From Chionoecetes opilio (lineage: Eukaryota; Arthropoda; Malacostraca; Decapoda; Majidae), in the NCBI GenBank assembly GCA_016584305.1, contig JACEEZ010000110.1, forward strand, positions 168,088 to 232,087: DNA of 64,000 nt, written 5' to 3'. The notes under the pieces were generated by a model. The model worked only from the letters and a program-made list of their open reading frames with translations, had not been told where the DNA came from and ran no database searches. Made by a program: the position numbers and the translations under genes. Below, in pieces: positions 33,336 to 44,865 of this stretch (its first letter is position 1; the number at the start of each line of letters is the position of its first letter).

Positions 33336-33778
33336 AGGAGGGAGGAGAGGAGCTTGAGCTCGAGTTGGGAGTCACCCAGCGGATGCTGTTTTGGTCTGAG
33401 TGAGTGAGCTTGACACATATCTTGTCAGCTGATGGTTGTGTGACAGTGTTATACGGCAATAACACTGTCACAATGCCTTCCTCTCTTCTCTCCTGTCTCC
33501 TCCAGTACCTCCAGAAACCACAGTACCACACACGTCATGGTTAATCACTTATAAAGGAGTATTTTGTGGTAAATAAGTAAGGAACGGCGGGGGTGTAGGG
33601 TAAGGTGCTACTTATTTTGAGATGTTACCTATCTTATGCGACACCGGCTGCTCCTGTACAGAAAAACACATACAAATGGAAAAAAACCAAAGCAAAACTA
33701 CATACAAGCTATACTAAGCCTATTATAATACTATACTAAGCAGGAAGGAAGGAAGACGTGTCCCGTACGTCTCTTATG

Positions 33779-34191
33779 GGAGGCGGTAGCAGAGTGGTTA
33801 GCGTCAAGATATATGTCAAGCTCGAGCACGAGCTTGACAGACGACCTACAAAGTGATACTAAGCAGAAAGGGTCACAAGAAGAAGAAGAAGTCGCAGAGT
33901 GGCGTTCTCGGTGATCCGAGTTTGATCCTTGATGAGGGCTGTAAAATCCACTTCAAATCTTTCTCTGCACCGTTGAGTAGCCTAAGAACACCCACACACT
34001 GCCCATTAACTCTACCTTCAATTGCGAGTGCATCGGAGGACACAGGGGCGGCATGAGCCTCTAATCACAGGCGTCACTATAGAAATTCTGTCTGCGCCAC
34101 CACGGGCAAGGGCCAACCATCACAGCCCTCAAGTTAACCTCCAGGGCCTACCATCCCACTCCTGGAGGTCACTGCCTAACGGCGCTGTAGG

Positions 34192-34288
<97 letters not shown>
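33779..34288 (+). repeat. tRNA-derived SINE with (CA)n and a long A tail
   Basis: The head GGCGGTAGCAGAGTGGTTAG has the tRNA A-box pattern. A B-box-like GAGTTTGATCC follows near 33918, after an inserted or duplicated segment of about 90 bp. The body matches the inverse of 38890-39235. It ends with (AC)n and an A-run of about 68 (34221-34288). Confidence 0.65.
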
Positions 34289-34289
<1 letters not shown>

Positions 34290-34563
34290 CGAAACTCGGG
34301 GATATAATGCGCGAAAGTTGGGATGATAGAATTTAGGATTCAGCGCGAAACTCGAGGATCACGAAACTCGCATAGCATGAAACTCGGGAGGGTAGTAGTC
34401 AGTAAATGACTTTATAATTTTTGTAAATAACTTGGTAATTTTACTCACCCTAGTTTGAATGTCGTAGCATTGGATTTTCGATCTCGTATATTGAAAATAG
34501 ACCCTAATTTACACATCTCGGATTCTCGTATATCGAATGCTCGCATAACGGGACCTCCCTGTA

Positions 34564-35324
34564 ATGGGTCTCAGCACTGCCCTGCCTCCACCACAAATCT
34601 TCCCCTCCTCCCGCTTTCCGTGTTGCTGGTCAGCTCCGGGAGCCGAATAACGTTGCACGGTTGCAGCCGTGCTTCGACTAAAGTTGGTGCAAGTCGCCGA
34701 CTCAAACGCCGAAGGAACCGTTAAAATAAAACTGTGTTGGCGACCTTCGCCGTCGTGTTGCGCCATCAGGGATGCCATTCGCCGACTGGAGCCGACATTT
34801 GCTGTCATTTCCTCTGTCTATCCCATGGTGTTGGGAACAGAGTCGCAGCCAGTTGCCGCCAGTCGGCAACTTAGTCCCCAACCGGCAACAACAGGCGGCG
34901 ACTCTGTTCCTGACTGGCAACATGAGCCAACCTGCTCTTGATTAGAAGTCGGCTCATGATCTCGACCCGAGTCGGCTACTGTCGCCAACTAGGGTCGCCG
35001 ACCATCCCTAGCTATCCCAGACTAAGAAATAATGGATATTTCACGACGATTAGTTGCAGCACGGCTCCGACTGGTCAGCGCCAGGCTCGAACCCTTCGGC
35101 GACGAGTCCCAGCACGGAGCCGACTTTTTCCTTTACATTTTTGCGTGGCAGAACCACCCCTAGTGTATAGAGCATGCCTCCCCTTGCGCCCCTTCACAAC
35201 TCCCACGACCCAACGACGACTCTCTGGGCCTGACGCCAACCCACATGATGACTGGTGCCGACCACAGCATGACTCAGCAAGTCGTGACTGGTCGCCGTCG
35301 AGTCGTGGAGATGTGAACGGGCCT
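34564..35324. other. Right part of the Harbinger-like element
   Basis: GC-richer sequence with recurrent GTCGGC, GCCGAC and GGCGAC motifs. The open frames here lack any recognised domain. Confidence 0.5.
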
Positions 35325-35382
35325 TAACTCATTTCCCGTATATCACAATTAGGTAAATACAGGAATAACAACCTTACTTTTC
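35325..35382 (+). pseudogene. CR1-like LINE 3' end (continuation)
   Basis: TAACTCATTTCCCGTATATC followed by ACAATTAGGTAAATAC is the conserved 3' end of the LINE that was cut at 30844. Confidence 0.65.
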
Positions 35383-36206
35383 CAGATATCTTCCAACATC
35401 GATATTCCTGGAATCACTCAAAACTCTCAACAGTTATTTCCCAATACATACACAAAACATGTATATAAATGTAAAATTGGCGTGAGCATCGAAACCTGGC
35501 AAAGTCTGCATTCATAGTCATCGCGTGCTAGATGTGTGACGCTGTAGAGCAGGCAATGAATAACCTAGTGAAAATTATACAGATAATTGAATTCATCTTG
35601 GCAGGGTTTCCACTTGCTTGGAAAAAACATATACTTATTGTTATCATTTCTAGGTATATATGAAATGATAAGGTGACTTCTGGTATATGAGGAAAATAAA
35701 AAACTTATTACACAATCGAAGATAAATAAAAAAAAAAAGACCATTTTCGAAGCCACCTGAAGTTGACTACTGCCCAGCATAAAATATTATCTTGTGGTGG
35801 AGACCCTAAAGAAGAAGAGACTGGTAATATGTTTAATACAGAAGAGGTGGAAGAACTTATAGGTGAGAAGAACTTATAGGTAGCAGTAGAAGAGGCTGCA
35901 GACAAGTGAAACAAGACGCATAACATTGTGAACAGAAACACAAAAAACATACACATAAAAAAACAGATAAACAAGTAAACAGCCAAACATATATTTTTCA
36001 ATATACCACATATATTGCTAAAAACACAAATAAAATAATTCAATGCAAAAATTGTGAATCAAAACACATACCACGAAGTTGGATAAATGAATAACTTATC
36101 AAATATTGACTCGATACTTTATGCAAGCCATTCCTCCCAGTCTTTTTCGCTCTATAGCTACAACTAACACATGACGTGGAGAAAATAAACAAAGAACAAC
36201 ACTTAC
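35383..36206. other. LPCAT intron 2 sequence, no recognisable feature
   Basis: AT-rich sequence downstream of the exon 2 donor (minus strand). No repeat family or gene recognised. Confidence 0.4.
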
Positions 36207-36352
36207 CGCCGCCATCCACTTAAGGGCCGCGCGCCGATATCCTCCCTGGATAGCCCCCACAAGCCTGCTGAAGCAAACGCGTAGGCCACTAGCACGCACA
36301 CAACAATACCCACGACCCGCATCGGCAGCACCACCACCGACATAAACACCAT
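36207..36352 (-). CDS. LPCAT: LPCAT-family acyltransferase, coding exon 2 (transmembrane segment)
   Basis: LPCAT proteins reacylate lysophospholipids using acyl-CoA in the endoplasmic reticulum. This minus-strand exon has a CCCATGTCTTTCAG acceptor and a GTAAGTG donor. It is 146 bp and encodes about 48 residues: MVFMSVVVLPMRVVGIVVCV, then LVAYAFASAGLWGLS and REDIGARPLSGWRR. A hydrophobic helix of about 27 residues follows an LP-x-R motif, and the exon ends in GWRR. This is the order of the N-terminal membrane segment of LPCAT1/LPCAT2 (L/F-P-x-R, hydrophobic stretch, GWRR in LPCAT2). The phase is 0 at the start, matching exon 1, and 2 at the end. The HxxxxD catalytic exon is not found and should lie further along the minus strand, beyond the window. 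GC content is higher than the surrounding intron. Confidence 0.75.
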
Positions 36353-36781
36353 CTGAAAGACATGGGAAAGGTGGGACAATACTATGGCGCTCTAGCTGGT
36401 GATTAAGAGGACTTCAAAGGAGATGGTCGAGAAGGATGACTGACACACATGGAAGACTAGAAGAGATGATTTGTTTTTGACAAGATTCTGGTGACAATAA
36501 GGAGTTTTGCTGGGCACATATATGTAGATGAGTTTGGAATAAGACTATTCGCAAAAACTTAAGTCACGGAATGTAACAAATGTGATGAGGAGAATGAAGG
36601 GAAGAACACTGGAAAAGAAAAAAGAAAAAGGAAAAGGAAGAGTTCACAAACATCAGAGCTAAAAAAAACACATACCGTATTTGCCGGCACATAAGACGCA
36701 CCTCCGCATAAGACGCATCCGTATTTTACAGGAATATTTTGAGAAGAAAAAAATGATTAGTGTTTTGATTTTGAGGACATA

Positions 36782-37489
36782 CAGTCAAACCTCGATATAA
36801 CGGACTAAAGGGGGGGAGGAGGAGTCCGTTATAGCCAATTGTCCGTTATAGCGAGGGTATTTTCCCAAGGGGGGAAAAATATATGAAAAAACCGGAAAAA
36901 TTGTGAAATGAATGAGAAATAATTACAAACAACCAGACTGTGTAGCTATGTTGGGAGGTAAACAGTGACTGGCACTACATGCTGAATTTGGTTCGCTCCT
37001 ACACGTGAAATAAATGAGAAATAATCACAAACACAACCAGAACGTGTAGCTAGTCAAGCTCAAGCTCTAGTGAAAGGTAAACAAATTACTACGAGCCAGA
37101 TTCAGCCGTGGCTTCCAAAGGTATTGCTTATTATCATGACTAATGCTCATTATTATATATATTATATGGTTGTGAACTGCAGTTCTATACACGTGTCACT
37201 ATTTAGGTCAGTGAAACACTGCGTGTCACCTTAGATAAGGGTGATTTAGGGTGTTGAGGTGACAGGGAGACATAGCAGCGGCCACGCCATAACACTAATA
37301 GTCACTATTTTAAACAATACACACCTTCTACCACTAAATCACTAGCAACACAGGCTCCTTCCTTATAATATTATATCTTAATATGTGATACATCAAAACT
37401 CCTTAAAACCCAAGCATTCCAAAATAAAATGAGAAAATAATACAATAATATTGAGTTGACAATTCGAGCGGCGATAAGCGGTCTAATAT

Positions 37490-37541
<52 letters not shown>

Positions 37542-38692
37542 CAAATAAAAAAAATAAAAAAATATATAAAAAAAAAAATCACGCAAATGGAGTCCGTTAT
37601 ATCCGATGTCCGTTACATCAATCAATCAATCATTGGGGCATACGCCGGGGGGCGCGTCGCCTCGCCCACCCTACGACGCCACTCCCGGGGATAACCACGC
37701 GCGAATTCCCATGCAGGCTCCTTTCCCATACCAAGCAGCTCTCGACAAGAAACATCGACTTGCCCCAGCCACGAGCCTTGTGGGTGCCCCCTTGGCCTCC
37801 TCCATGCCGGATTGTCTCTTACAGATACAACCCGATGGGAAGGATCGGTTTCAGGGTAGCGTGCCACATGCCCATATAGCCGAAGTTGGCGCTGACGAAC
37901 TATGCAGATAATAGGCCTCGATTCAGTCTCACGGTGCAATCGCTGATTTGACACGTAATCATCCCAGCGATACCCCATGATTCTGCGAAGACACTTATTA
38001 CCAAAGGCATTGATGCGTCTCTTCAAGTCACTATTTAGTGTCCATGTCTCACAACCATAGAGTAAGACAGGGATCACAAGCGACTTGAAGATCCGGATCT
38101 TTGTCCTTCTGCACAGGTACCGACAATGCCAAATACTCCCGCTGAGCGAGTCCATAACACCGTGGGCTATGCCAATCCGCCGTAAGACTTCTTGACGTGA
38201 CCCGCCGTCATTATGGACTGCGCTACCAAGGTATGTAAAACTTTCCAAGATCTCAATGTCCTCGCCACACGCATGAACAGACTGTACTGCTTCATCTAGT
38301 AAGTCTCCAAACACCTGGACCTTGGTCTTGAGCCAGGAGACCTCAAGTCCCAAAGGCTTTGCCTCCTCGTGCAGCGCCTCGAGAGCCATCACCAGGACCT
38401 CCAGCGACTCAGCAAAGATTACTGCATCATCGGCAAAAACAAGATCAGTGATCTTGGTGTTGCCGACGGATGCTCCACAATCACTTTGATCTACAACCTT
38501 GTCCAATACCCAGTCCATACAAGCGTTGAAAAGTGATGGGGCAAGGACGCACCCTTGCCTCACTCCTGTATTCACAGGGAAGAAGCTGGATACACCTGCC
38601 CCACACTTCACAGCACTCTCAGTCCCAGAATACAGACCAGTTATCAAACCAATAGTCGTTACATCGAGGTCCGTTATATCGAGGTTTGACTG
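36782..38692. mobile_element. Tigger-like element (CAGTCAAACCTCGATATAAC family)
   Basis: A perfect 24-bp terminal repeat is flanked by TA (36780-36781, 38693-38694). TCCGTTATA is repeated at both ends (about 36825-36857 and 37590-38683). It contains an RTE insertion at 37620-38656. Non-coding apart from that. Confidence 0.9.
37620..38656 (-). pseudogene. RTE-like LINE, 5'-truncated RT
   Basis: A 341-codon frame (38647 to 37622) has no stop. It shows GVRQGCVLAPSLFNACMDWV, the catalytic box FADDAVIF, GLEVSWLKTKVQVFG and VLLYGCETWTLN. It lacks the endonuclease and the first RT blocks, so it is 5'-truncated. The 3' end is short and runs into (ATTG)n. A 9-bp duplication CGTTACATC (37611-37619, 38657-38665) bounds the insertion. 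The RTE label is inferred from the short 3' end, the tetranucleotide tail and the RT motifs. Confidence 0.85.
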
Positions 38693-38815
38693 TATTTACT
38701 TTTCGTAAATTTATAAAAAGTTATTAAAAAAAGGGTTTTGTAAGGGCAAACAAGTGATTTTGAGCATGTACCCATATATAATATTCAGTGCAGTGAATGT
38801 GAATGACAAATTATA

Positions 38816-39515
38816 CAGTAAAACCCTTATAACTCGGTATTGTATAACTCTGAATTTGATATAACTCGGCAGGGCAAAGACTTTTTTTTTTTTTTACATC
38901 TATGTCTATAGCGCCTGTAGGCAGTGACCTCCGTGGCTCAGATGGTAGGCCCTCGAGGCTCACTTGAGGGCTGTGATGGTTGGCCCTCGCCCGTGGTGGC
39001 GCAGGCAGGATTTTTATAGTGACGCCTGATTAGAGGCTCATGCCGCCCCATGTCCTCCGGTGCACTCGCAGTCGAAGGTAGAGTTAATGGACAGGGCATG
39101 TGGGTGTTCTTAGGCCACTCGACGGTGCAGAAATATTTTAAGTGGATTTATGGGTCTCACTCGGGATCGAACTCGGGTCTTCGAGAACGCCACCCGGTGA
39201 CGCTAACCACTCTGCTACTGCCTCCCCTAAACTGCATCTCTTGGTTTTTACTCGGCATATCATGCCCTCACAACCTCTTGTGTGAACATTTATACAGAAA
39301 GTCAGCAAAAAATAATGTATCTCGGCATATTGCTGTTATAACTCCATCTCTTTGCTTACACTCGGCATATCCTCAGTCGCATAAAGTCGTGTTTTTGTCC
39401 TTTTGACCTTTACTTGCAGGCTCAGGCTCTTCAATTTCATTCCCTTCCTGCTGGAGACACCCTTGCGTGATGGAGCTGACATCTTGAGATACAGTACTGT
39501 ATGATGTACGTACTG
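38816..39515. mobile_element. Nested Tigger-like element (CAGTAAAACCCTTATAAC family)
   Basis: CAGTAAAACCCTTATAACTC begins after TA (38814-38815), with repeated ACTCGGCATAT motifs. The right limit (TA at 39516-39517) is placed where homology to the inverted arm at 43975-44865 resumes. The right inverted repeat itself is weak. A SINE lies inside. Confidence 0.6.
38890..39235 (-). repeat. tRNA-derived SINE
   Basis: Read from 39235 downward it starts GGCAGTAGCAGAGTGGTTAG (A-box pattern) and has GAGTTCGATCC (B box) near 39175. The body matches 33779-34195, and the tail ends in a T-run on the plus strand (38882-38895). Confidence 0.75.
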
Positions 39516-40028
39516 TATTTACAATTTTTTAAATCGGTCATCATTTATTGCAGGATGCTCCACGAATTGATATTGTAATATTATCTACCTATGACATTTA
39601 GCTTTGATTTCATGTTGTAAGTATGCCTTTGTTGCTTTTCTGCTATGTGTTTAGACTTTGTGAAAAGTTTGCAGTAAAGATAATGGTATTATTTCGGTAA
39701 TGGGCTTTCAAAAGTCCTAGGATCCTTACCTCTATTATCGTGTATCTTTCTTCATTCTGTGTATTTTGAACCCCATTTGCCATGGCAAAATCGAATATTA
39801 ATGGCATTGGCAGTGTGAAGCTTGGCAATGTTTGTGGGGCTTGCCTGGAGGGGCAGGGCGGGCACCCTCCCCCCCCCACACACATATGTAAACAAACATT
39901 TATTTCCGACAAAAACGAAAGCCAGATTAATTCAAAACACACCAAAACTATTCAGGAAAACTAAGTTCCGGCCTCGAAATCGGTGGTTGCCCAATAACAA
40001 AAAATTACCAAGATATTACACTGTAAGG

Positions 40029-40180
40029 CAGTGGTTCCCAAACTTTTCTGGTTGCGACCCTAAATACAATCTTGGCTTGGCCTGGCGACCCTAAATACAT
40101 GTTTACATGTAGTGTTAATCATTTTGATGTTACACATATCATAAGTTTATATAGCTGTAATAAATGTATATAGCTAATAC
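40029..40180. mobile_element. Left end of a hAT element
   Basis: CAGTGGTTCCCAAACTTTTC followed by GCGACCCTAAATAC twice is a characteristic hAT terminus. No matching right end was found, so the length is unknown. Confidence 0.5.
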
Positions 40181-40497
40181 ACACTGAATTTCAATACATT
40201 ATAAATGGGACAAAATGCAAAACGCAAATGTTCGCAAGCATGAGAATTTATTTTAGCTTTATTACATTATTTGGTAGCCAAGTCACAAAACCACAATTTT
40301 GTGTCGCTAGCCGTAACGGGATGCTGCTTTATCCTTTTGAGTTTTGACTGCATGCTGATAAATTAAAACAATTCTGAAAATAGATTAAGAAAAAAAAAAT
40401 CTAATTAAAATTAGAGGTTCATACAGCAATCTGTTTTATTACAACTGGAAACTAACATAGTGAGGAGAAAAAACATTACATACACGGTAACAATTAA

Positions 40498-42011
40498 GCC
40501 TGGTTCACACTTCACGTATTTGCTACGTCCGTCTTGTTATCGTGACGTCACCATGACATCACGATGATGTTACCTCGTCTCATTGGTCGATCACTCCCGC
40601 TCGCTCATATCAGAAAACATTGCAGTATAAAACCTCCTTGCTTTCCTTACTTCCTCCCTTTTGTACCCCATGACACACCTATTACTCCCTTCACTATACA
40701 GGAAAATACCTTTTATCCGGATATATCCGGACTTCCAGGTAGCCGGTTAATGGAAAAGTCCGGTTAATGGGTAAGTATACTTACGAAAGATGCATTTACT
40801 AAAAATAAACATAATATTGTATGATTGTTTGTATTGTATGACACACACCCACACATACCACCCAACACACACACACACACACATACCACCCAACACACAC
40901 ACCCACACATACCACCCAACACACACACACACACATACCACCCAACACACACACCCACACATACCACCCAACACACACACACACACATACACCCACATAC
41001 ACACACATACACGGGTGGTATGTGTGGGTGGGTGTGTTGGGTGGTATGTGTGGGTGTGTGTGTGTGTTGGGTGGTATGTGGGATGACTCAAAATACCACT
41101 CCGGTCGTCGGGTAGCACTGACCTTGCCCACGGACTGATAAACACTGAATTATCATAGCGCATGGCGCATTATGGCGGGAATAAACAGGTGGCGATAGGT
41201 GGCGCTCACGTCTACGGCGGCAAAATTAAAAGTTAAATATTTCGTTACTTTTTTATTTTTTAATACTATTTACTTACCTGCCACAAATTCCGGTTATTGG
41301 GTTATTCCGGTTGTTGGGTATCCGGATAAAAGGTATTTTCCTGTATCCCCCTTCACTCCCTGGCCTATTTATATAGCGCTACAATCCCCTGACAACAGTC
41401 TATTGCAAAGCTTACAAGTGGAATCTGTATAGCGGGGTCCACAAGTGTTTCCACATATCGCAGTCGTGGCTGTATTTTTCAAGTCACTAATAATTACTAC
41501 CTATTACACGGCCTGTAATAGGTAGTTGATGGCGTAGCATGATGCTGTAGGAAGGATGGTATATAGTAGCTACTAGAGGGGCACGTGAGAGGGTTAGAAC
41601 TAGTTCAACTAGAGAACACGAGAAATAACGCATTAAAATACACAAGAGGTAGTGGTGGTGGTCGAGCTTATCATTCAAGCAGCGGTGCCGCTGTTCCGCC
41701 TTCAAGCAGCGGGACACAATATTTCCACATCATGTATGTCTTCCTTTACTAATATTGTCTTCCAGAATCACTGATAATAAATATATTTTAAATCAGACCT
41801 TGGAAACAGCATTATTTTGATATTGCAAAACTTAGTTACGTATAATGTTCTATAAATTGTGGCACCACCGCTCACGCAGCCCGCCAAAAGAATTGGAGGC
41901 TCCGAATCTTTTGCCTCCAGACGCACGTCTTTCAATGTCACACAAGCAGGAAGTGACGTCACGGTGACGGTTGGCAAGACGGACGTAGCAAATACAGGAA
42001 GTGTGAACTTC
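40498..42011. mobile_element. PIF/Harbinger-like MITE holding a Tigger-like element
   Basis: TGGTTCACACTTCACGTATT and its complement AATACAGGAAGTGTGAACTT are inverted ends with TTGCTACGTCCGTCTTG inside. TAA flanks both sides (40495-40497, 42012-42014). The element at 40699-41343 is nested inside. Confidence 0.65.
40699..41343. mobile_element. Tigger-like element (CAGGAAAATACCTTTTATCC family), second copy
   Basis: Ends and body are almost identical to 9584-11549, with TA at 40697-40698 and 41344-41345. It lacks the LTR and has a shorter minisatellite (40842-41080), which also ends with an inverted GGGTGGTATGTG block. Confidence 0.9.
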
Positions 42012-42039
42012 TAACGATTTTAACTAATTAAAAAAAAAT

Positions 42040-42215
42040 TAACGGACCTTCACCTAAAGATCACAAGTGTCACTATCAAAATCCAGCCTGCGCCACCAAC
42101 GGGCGAGGGCCAACCATCACGACCCTCAAAAATATGCAGGACCAATCACCTGAGCCGTCAAGGAAAAGAACATAATAGCCTACGGGCGCTATAGGCTTTA
42201 ACATAAAAAAAAAAA
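42040..42215 (+). repeat. SINE tail fragment
   Basis: It matches the tail of the 33779-34195 SINE (GTCACTAT, CCTGCGCCACC, GGGCGAGGGCCAACCATCAC) and ends in an A-run. Confidence 0.55.
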
Positions 42216-42308
42216 AAAAAAATTAAGAAGAAAAAAATGTGAGCTCAAATCCAAATTGTCATCACGGTCGCTGGGTATCAAACTCTTAACACTAAAAAAT
42301 AACACTTA

Positions 42309-42440
42309 CCGTATTTGCCGGCGCATAAGACGCAGTTTTTTCCCTTAAAAAGGAATGCAAAGTTCACCCTGCGTCTAATGCGGCCATATTACCGAATGAG
42401 AGGTCGGGCAGAGAATGCAGAACAGCCAGTGGTATATTAC
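42309..42440. mobile_element. Left end of a Tigger-like element (CCGTATTTGCCGG type)
   Basis: After TA (42307-42308), CCGTATTTGCCGGCGCATAA and GACGCAG are followed by the inverted CTGCGTCTAATGCGG. It could be the left partner of the right end at 44865. Confidence 0.5.
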
Positions 42441-42599
42441 TAAAGGGGTCTGGAGTGATCTGTGTTGAGCAGTAGTCCACTGAGCACAAATTTGTAACTG
42501 TTATCAACAGTAATTCATAATACTAAGAAAAGGTTGGAGTTTAAGAGAAAATAAAGTGGGCAAAAGGGATAGGATTGTTGCTCCCAAGAGGCGTTCAGT

Positions 42600-43974
42600 G
42601 TAAAATCATCCCCCCCCCGCTGTGCTCCCCTTTGTAAAACGTTGATACTAGGTCCCCCGTTTCACCTGGGATACTTCACTCGGCGAGCCTTGCGCACCCA
42701 CCGGGGTAAAGTCCCGCCAGATCCCCCCCGCACCCAGGGAAAAAAGACAAACATCCCGCATATTAGATGTCCCCTTAAAAAACCCCGCATTCGATCACCC
42801 CACACAAGTTGACAAAACATTTGGGAAGGGATGATAGAAAGGAGGCAGAAAAAAAGGTGTGGAATTTTGCGGGAATGAATATTTTTGATAAAGGAAAGTA
42901 AAAACAAAGAGCATTTTAAATTTTTTATTTAAAGGAGTGTGAGGGGGTGAGAGGGAGGGGTAGATTTTGGGGGGGCGTCTATACACACAAGGATGGAGAA
43001 AGGGCGCGTGATTTGTTGATTTTGACAGAAAGTCTTTGTAAACGTGGAGACAAGAGGTGCGTGGCGTGTGGTCTCTGTGTGCCCTGTGGATGACTAAATT
43101 TACTGGTTGATGTTGCATTTGTGTCGGCCGAGGAAAAGTAAAGTCAGTGTCAGGCCCCTCGGGCCTTAATCTGATCCCATACAGGGGGGGTGGCCTAAAC
43201 CGATGCAGGTGTGTATTGGCGTGGTGGTTAGCCCCGCTACAGTGGTAAGCAAGGTGGGATAGGAGACATCATGGGGCCTTTGTACCATTTGACCCACAAT
43301 CCTCCCCCCTACCTTACGGATAAGAAAAGTAGAAAAGGAGTAAAAAGGCTGAAAAAGGGTCCCTGTAGGACAAGTTTCCAAGGACCCAAAAAGACCAAGC
43401 ATCAGGCCCCACCCCGTCCGCCTAAAGGGCCCCAAAATCACCCCATCCATCATGGTGACACGGAAACTTTCATCAAAATCCTTACATTTTTACATTCAAA
43501 AAAATTTAGCGTTACACAAAAACGGTGCCCCGCCGCACGGCCCCAAAACATCCCCGTCCTGTCACGTAACGGTTTTTGGGAAAAATTTTAACGTAATGAG
43601 ACTGGCCGTGCGAAATTGTCGTTTTTAAAGGGTTTAGTACCCCAAAAAAGTGTCTTTTAGAGTTAAAAAATCTTTTTCATCCAACAAAGTGTTTAATGCA
43701 AATTTTTTAACCATAGCTCTGAGGACCAAAGTCTGCTTAAGGGTGAGCAGGAATGCCGAAAAGACGGGAACCCTGACGAATAGTGTGAATACAAGGCCGG
43801 CTGACAGAACGCTGCCCTGATTCAGAGTGTGAACCCGCCTTACCATACCTTCCCGAAGAAGACTAAACAACCCTCGCGACTGTGATAGAGTCATAGGTGT
43901 AAACCAGGGCAAAAACGTCGATCCCGACAAGGGCCTTAACAATTTCAAAAATAACAAGGTAGAGATGGTTTCCT
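42600..43974. other. Homopolymer-rich unassigned sequence
   Basis: Long runs of C, G and A and scattered open frames, with no domain recognised. The texture suggests either a decayed repeat or reduced consensus quality. Confidence 0.3.
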
Positions 43975-44865
43975 TTTCGGTTACCAAATTCTTCCGTGAA
44001 TTTTTTTTATTTGGGCAACCCGATTTTTGGGCCGAAACTTTGTCCCCTTGAAAAGTTTCGATGTGTTTTGAATTAATTGGCTCTCGTTTTTGTCGGAAAA
44101 CAATGTTTTTTTAATTTTATTGTGTGTGGGGGGGGGGGGGGGGGCATATGCCCTCCAGGTCCGCCCCCCAAAAAGCTACGCCTCACCTGCCATATTATGG
44201 GTAATTTTTATTTTTTTCTATATCATTGTTACTAAACCCAAACCAAAACCCCTTTAAACCTAACTCTAACCCAAAAATTTAACTAAATTTAAATTCCTGG
44301 CGAAATAACGCAGATTTTGGTACATGTGTAATGCCCTTATTTTCAAATTTCACCCCTGGGAAATGGGGGTCAAAAATCATAAAGAAGAAAGCTACACGAT
44401 GAGTAGGAAGAGCCCCCCGACTTTTTAAAGCCCACTACCGAAATAATACCTTTATCTTTACTGAAAATTTTCCACAAAGTCTAAACACATAGCAGAAAAA
44501 GCAAAAAGGCAACCTACAACATTAAATCTAACCTATATGTCTAGGTAGATAATATTAGAAGTCAATTCGTGGGGCATCCTGCAATATATTATGATTTATG
44601 ACCGATTTTGGTTACCCTGTCATTCCTTACATTTTGACTATATGATTTTTCCATTCACATTCACTGCACAGTGTATATTGTATTTAGGACATGCTCATAA
44701 TCATTTGTTTTTCCCCTACAAATCCTTTTTTTTTAATAACTTTTGCTAAATTTAAAAAAAAAAATAATTTCCTTCAAAACCCCAATTTTAATTTTTTTTT
44801 CTCAAAACCTGTAAAATAGGGGTGCGCTTATGCAGGGGTGCGTCTTATGGACCGGAAAAATATGG
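43975..44865. repeat. Inverted arm matching 36675-40010
   Basis: Its complement aligns with the left arm in several blocks (GGTATTATTTCGGTA, AAAAGTTATTAAAAAAA, GAGCATGT, AGTGAATGTGAATG). It ends in CGTCTTATGGACCGG and TATGG before TA (44866-44867). A run of 17 G lies near 44130. Confidence 0.6.

Larger units (their letters stand above)
32952..34395. mobile_element. Nested Tigger-like element (CAGTACCCTCCCGAG family)
   Basis: CACTACCCTCCCGAGTTTC on the left and GAAACTCGGGAGGGTAG on the right have TA at 32950-32951 and 34396-34397. Many GAAACTCG/CGAGTTTC repeats lie near the ends. The right end is the intact relative of the sequence broken at 4798/9080. SINE material and long A/CA runs lie inside. 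Confidence 0.8.
31839..34561. mobile_element. Tigger-like element (CAGGGAGGTCCCG family), copy B, reversed
   Basis: CAGGGAGGTCCCGAAGATAC and CGGGACCTCCCTG are the ends, with TA at 31837-31838 and 34562-34563. It is the reverse of 18215-21067. It is interrupted by 32952-34395. Confidence 0.85.
30845..35324. mobile_element. PIF/Harbinger-like long-inverted-repeat element
   Basis: AGGCCCGTTAACATCTCCAT and its complement ATGTGAACGGGCCT tip inverted arms of about 58 bp (ACGACTTGCTGAGTCAT inside). TAA flanks both sides (30842-30844, 35325-35327). Removal restores GAGTGTAACTCATTTCCC of the LINE 3' end. Non-coding; rich in GTCGCC/GGCGAC motifs. It contains a Tigger-like element that itself contains another. 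Confidence 0.8.
36675..40028. mobile_element. Tigger-like element (CCGTATTTGCCGG family), left arm with insertions
   Basis: After TA (36673-36674), CCGTATTTGCCGGCACATAA and GACGCACCTCCGCATAAGAC resemble the ACCGTATTT...AAGACGCA type of terminus. The sequence, excluding insertions at 36782-38692 and 38816-39515, is an inverted copy of 43975-44865. The whole 36675-44865 may be one long-inverted-repeat element, or two opposed copies. Confidence 0.55.

Noticed and set aside
34455..35327. Several open frames of 70-130 codons in GC-richer sequence
   Set aside because: They overlap on both strands inside the Harbinger-like element and show no domain or codon signal.
39175..39235. tRNA gene
   Set aside because: A and B boxes belong to a SINE head with a long body and tail, and the same body recurs elsewhere.
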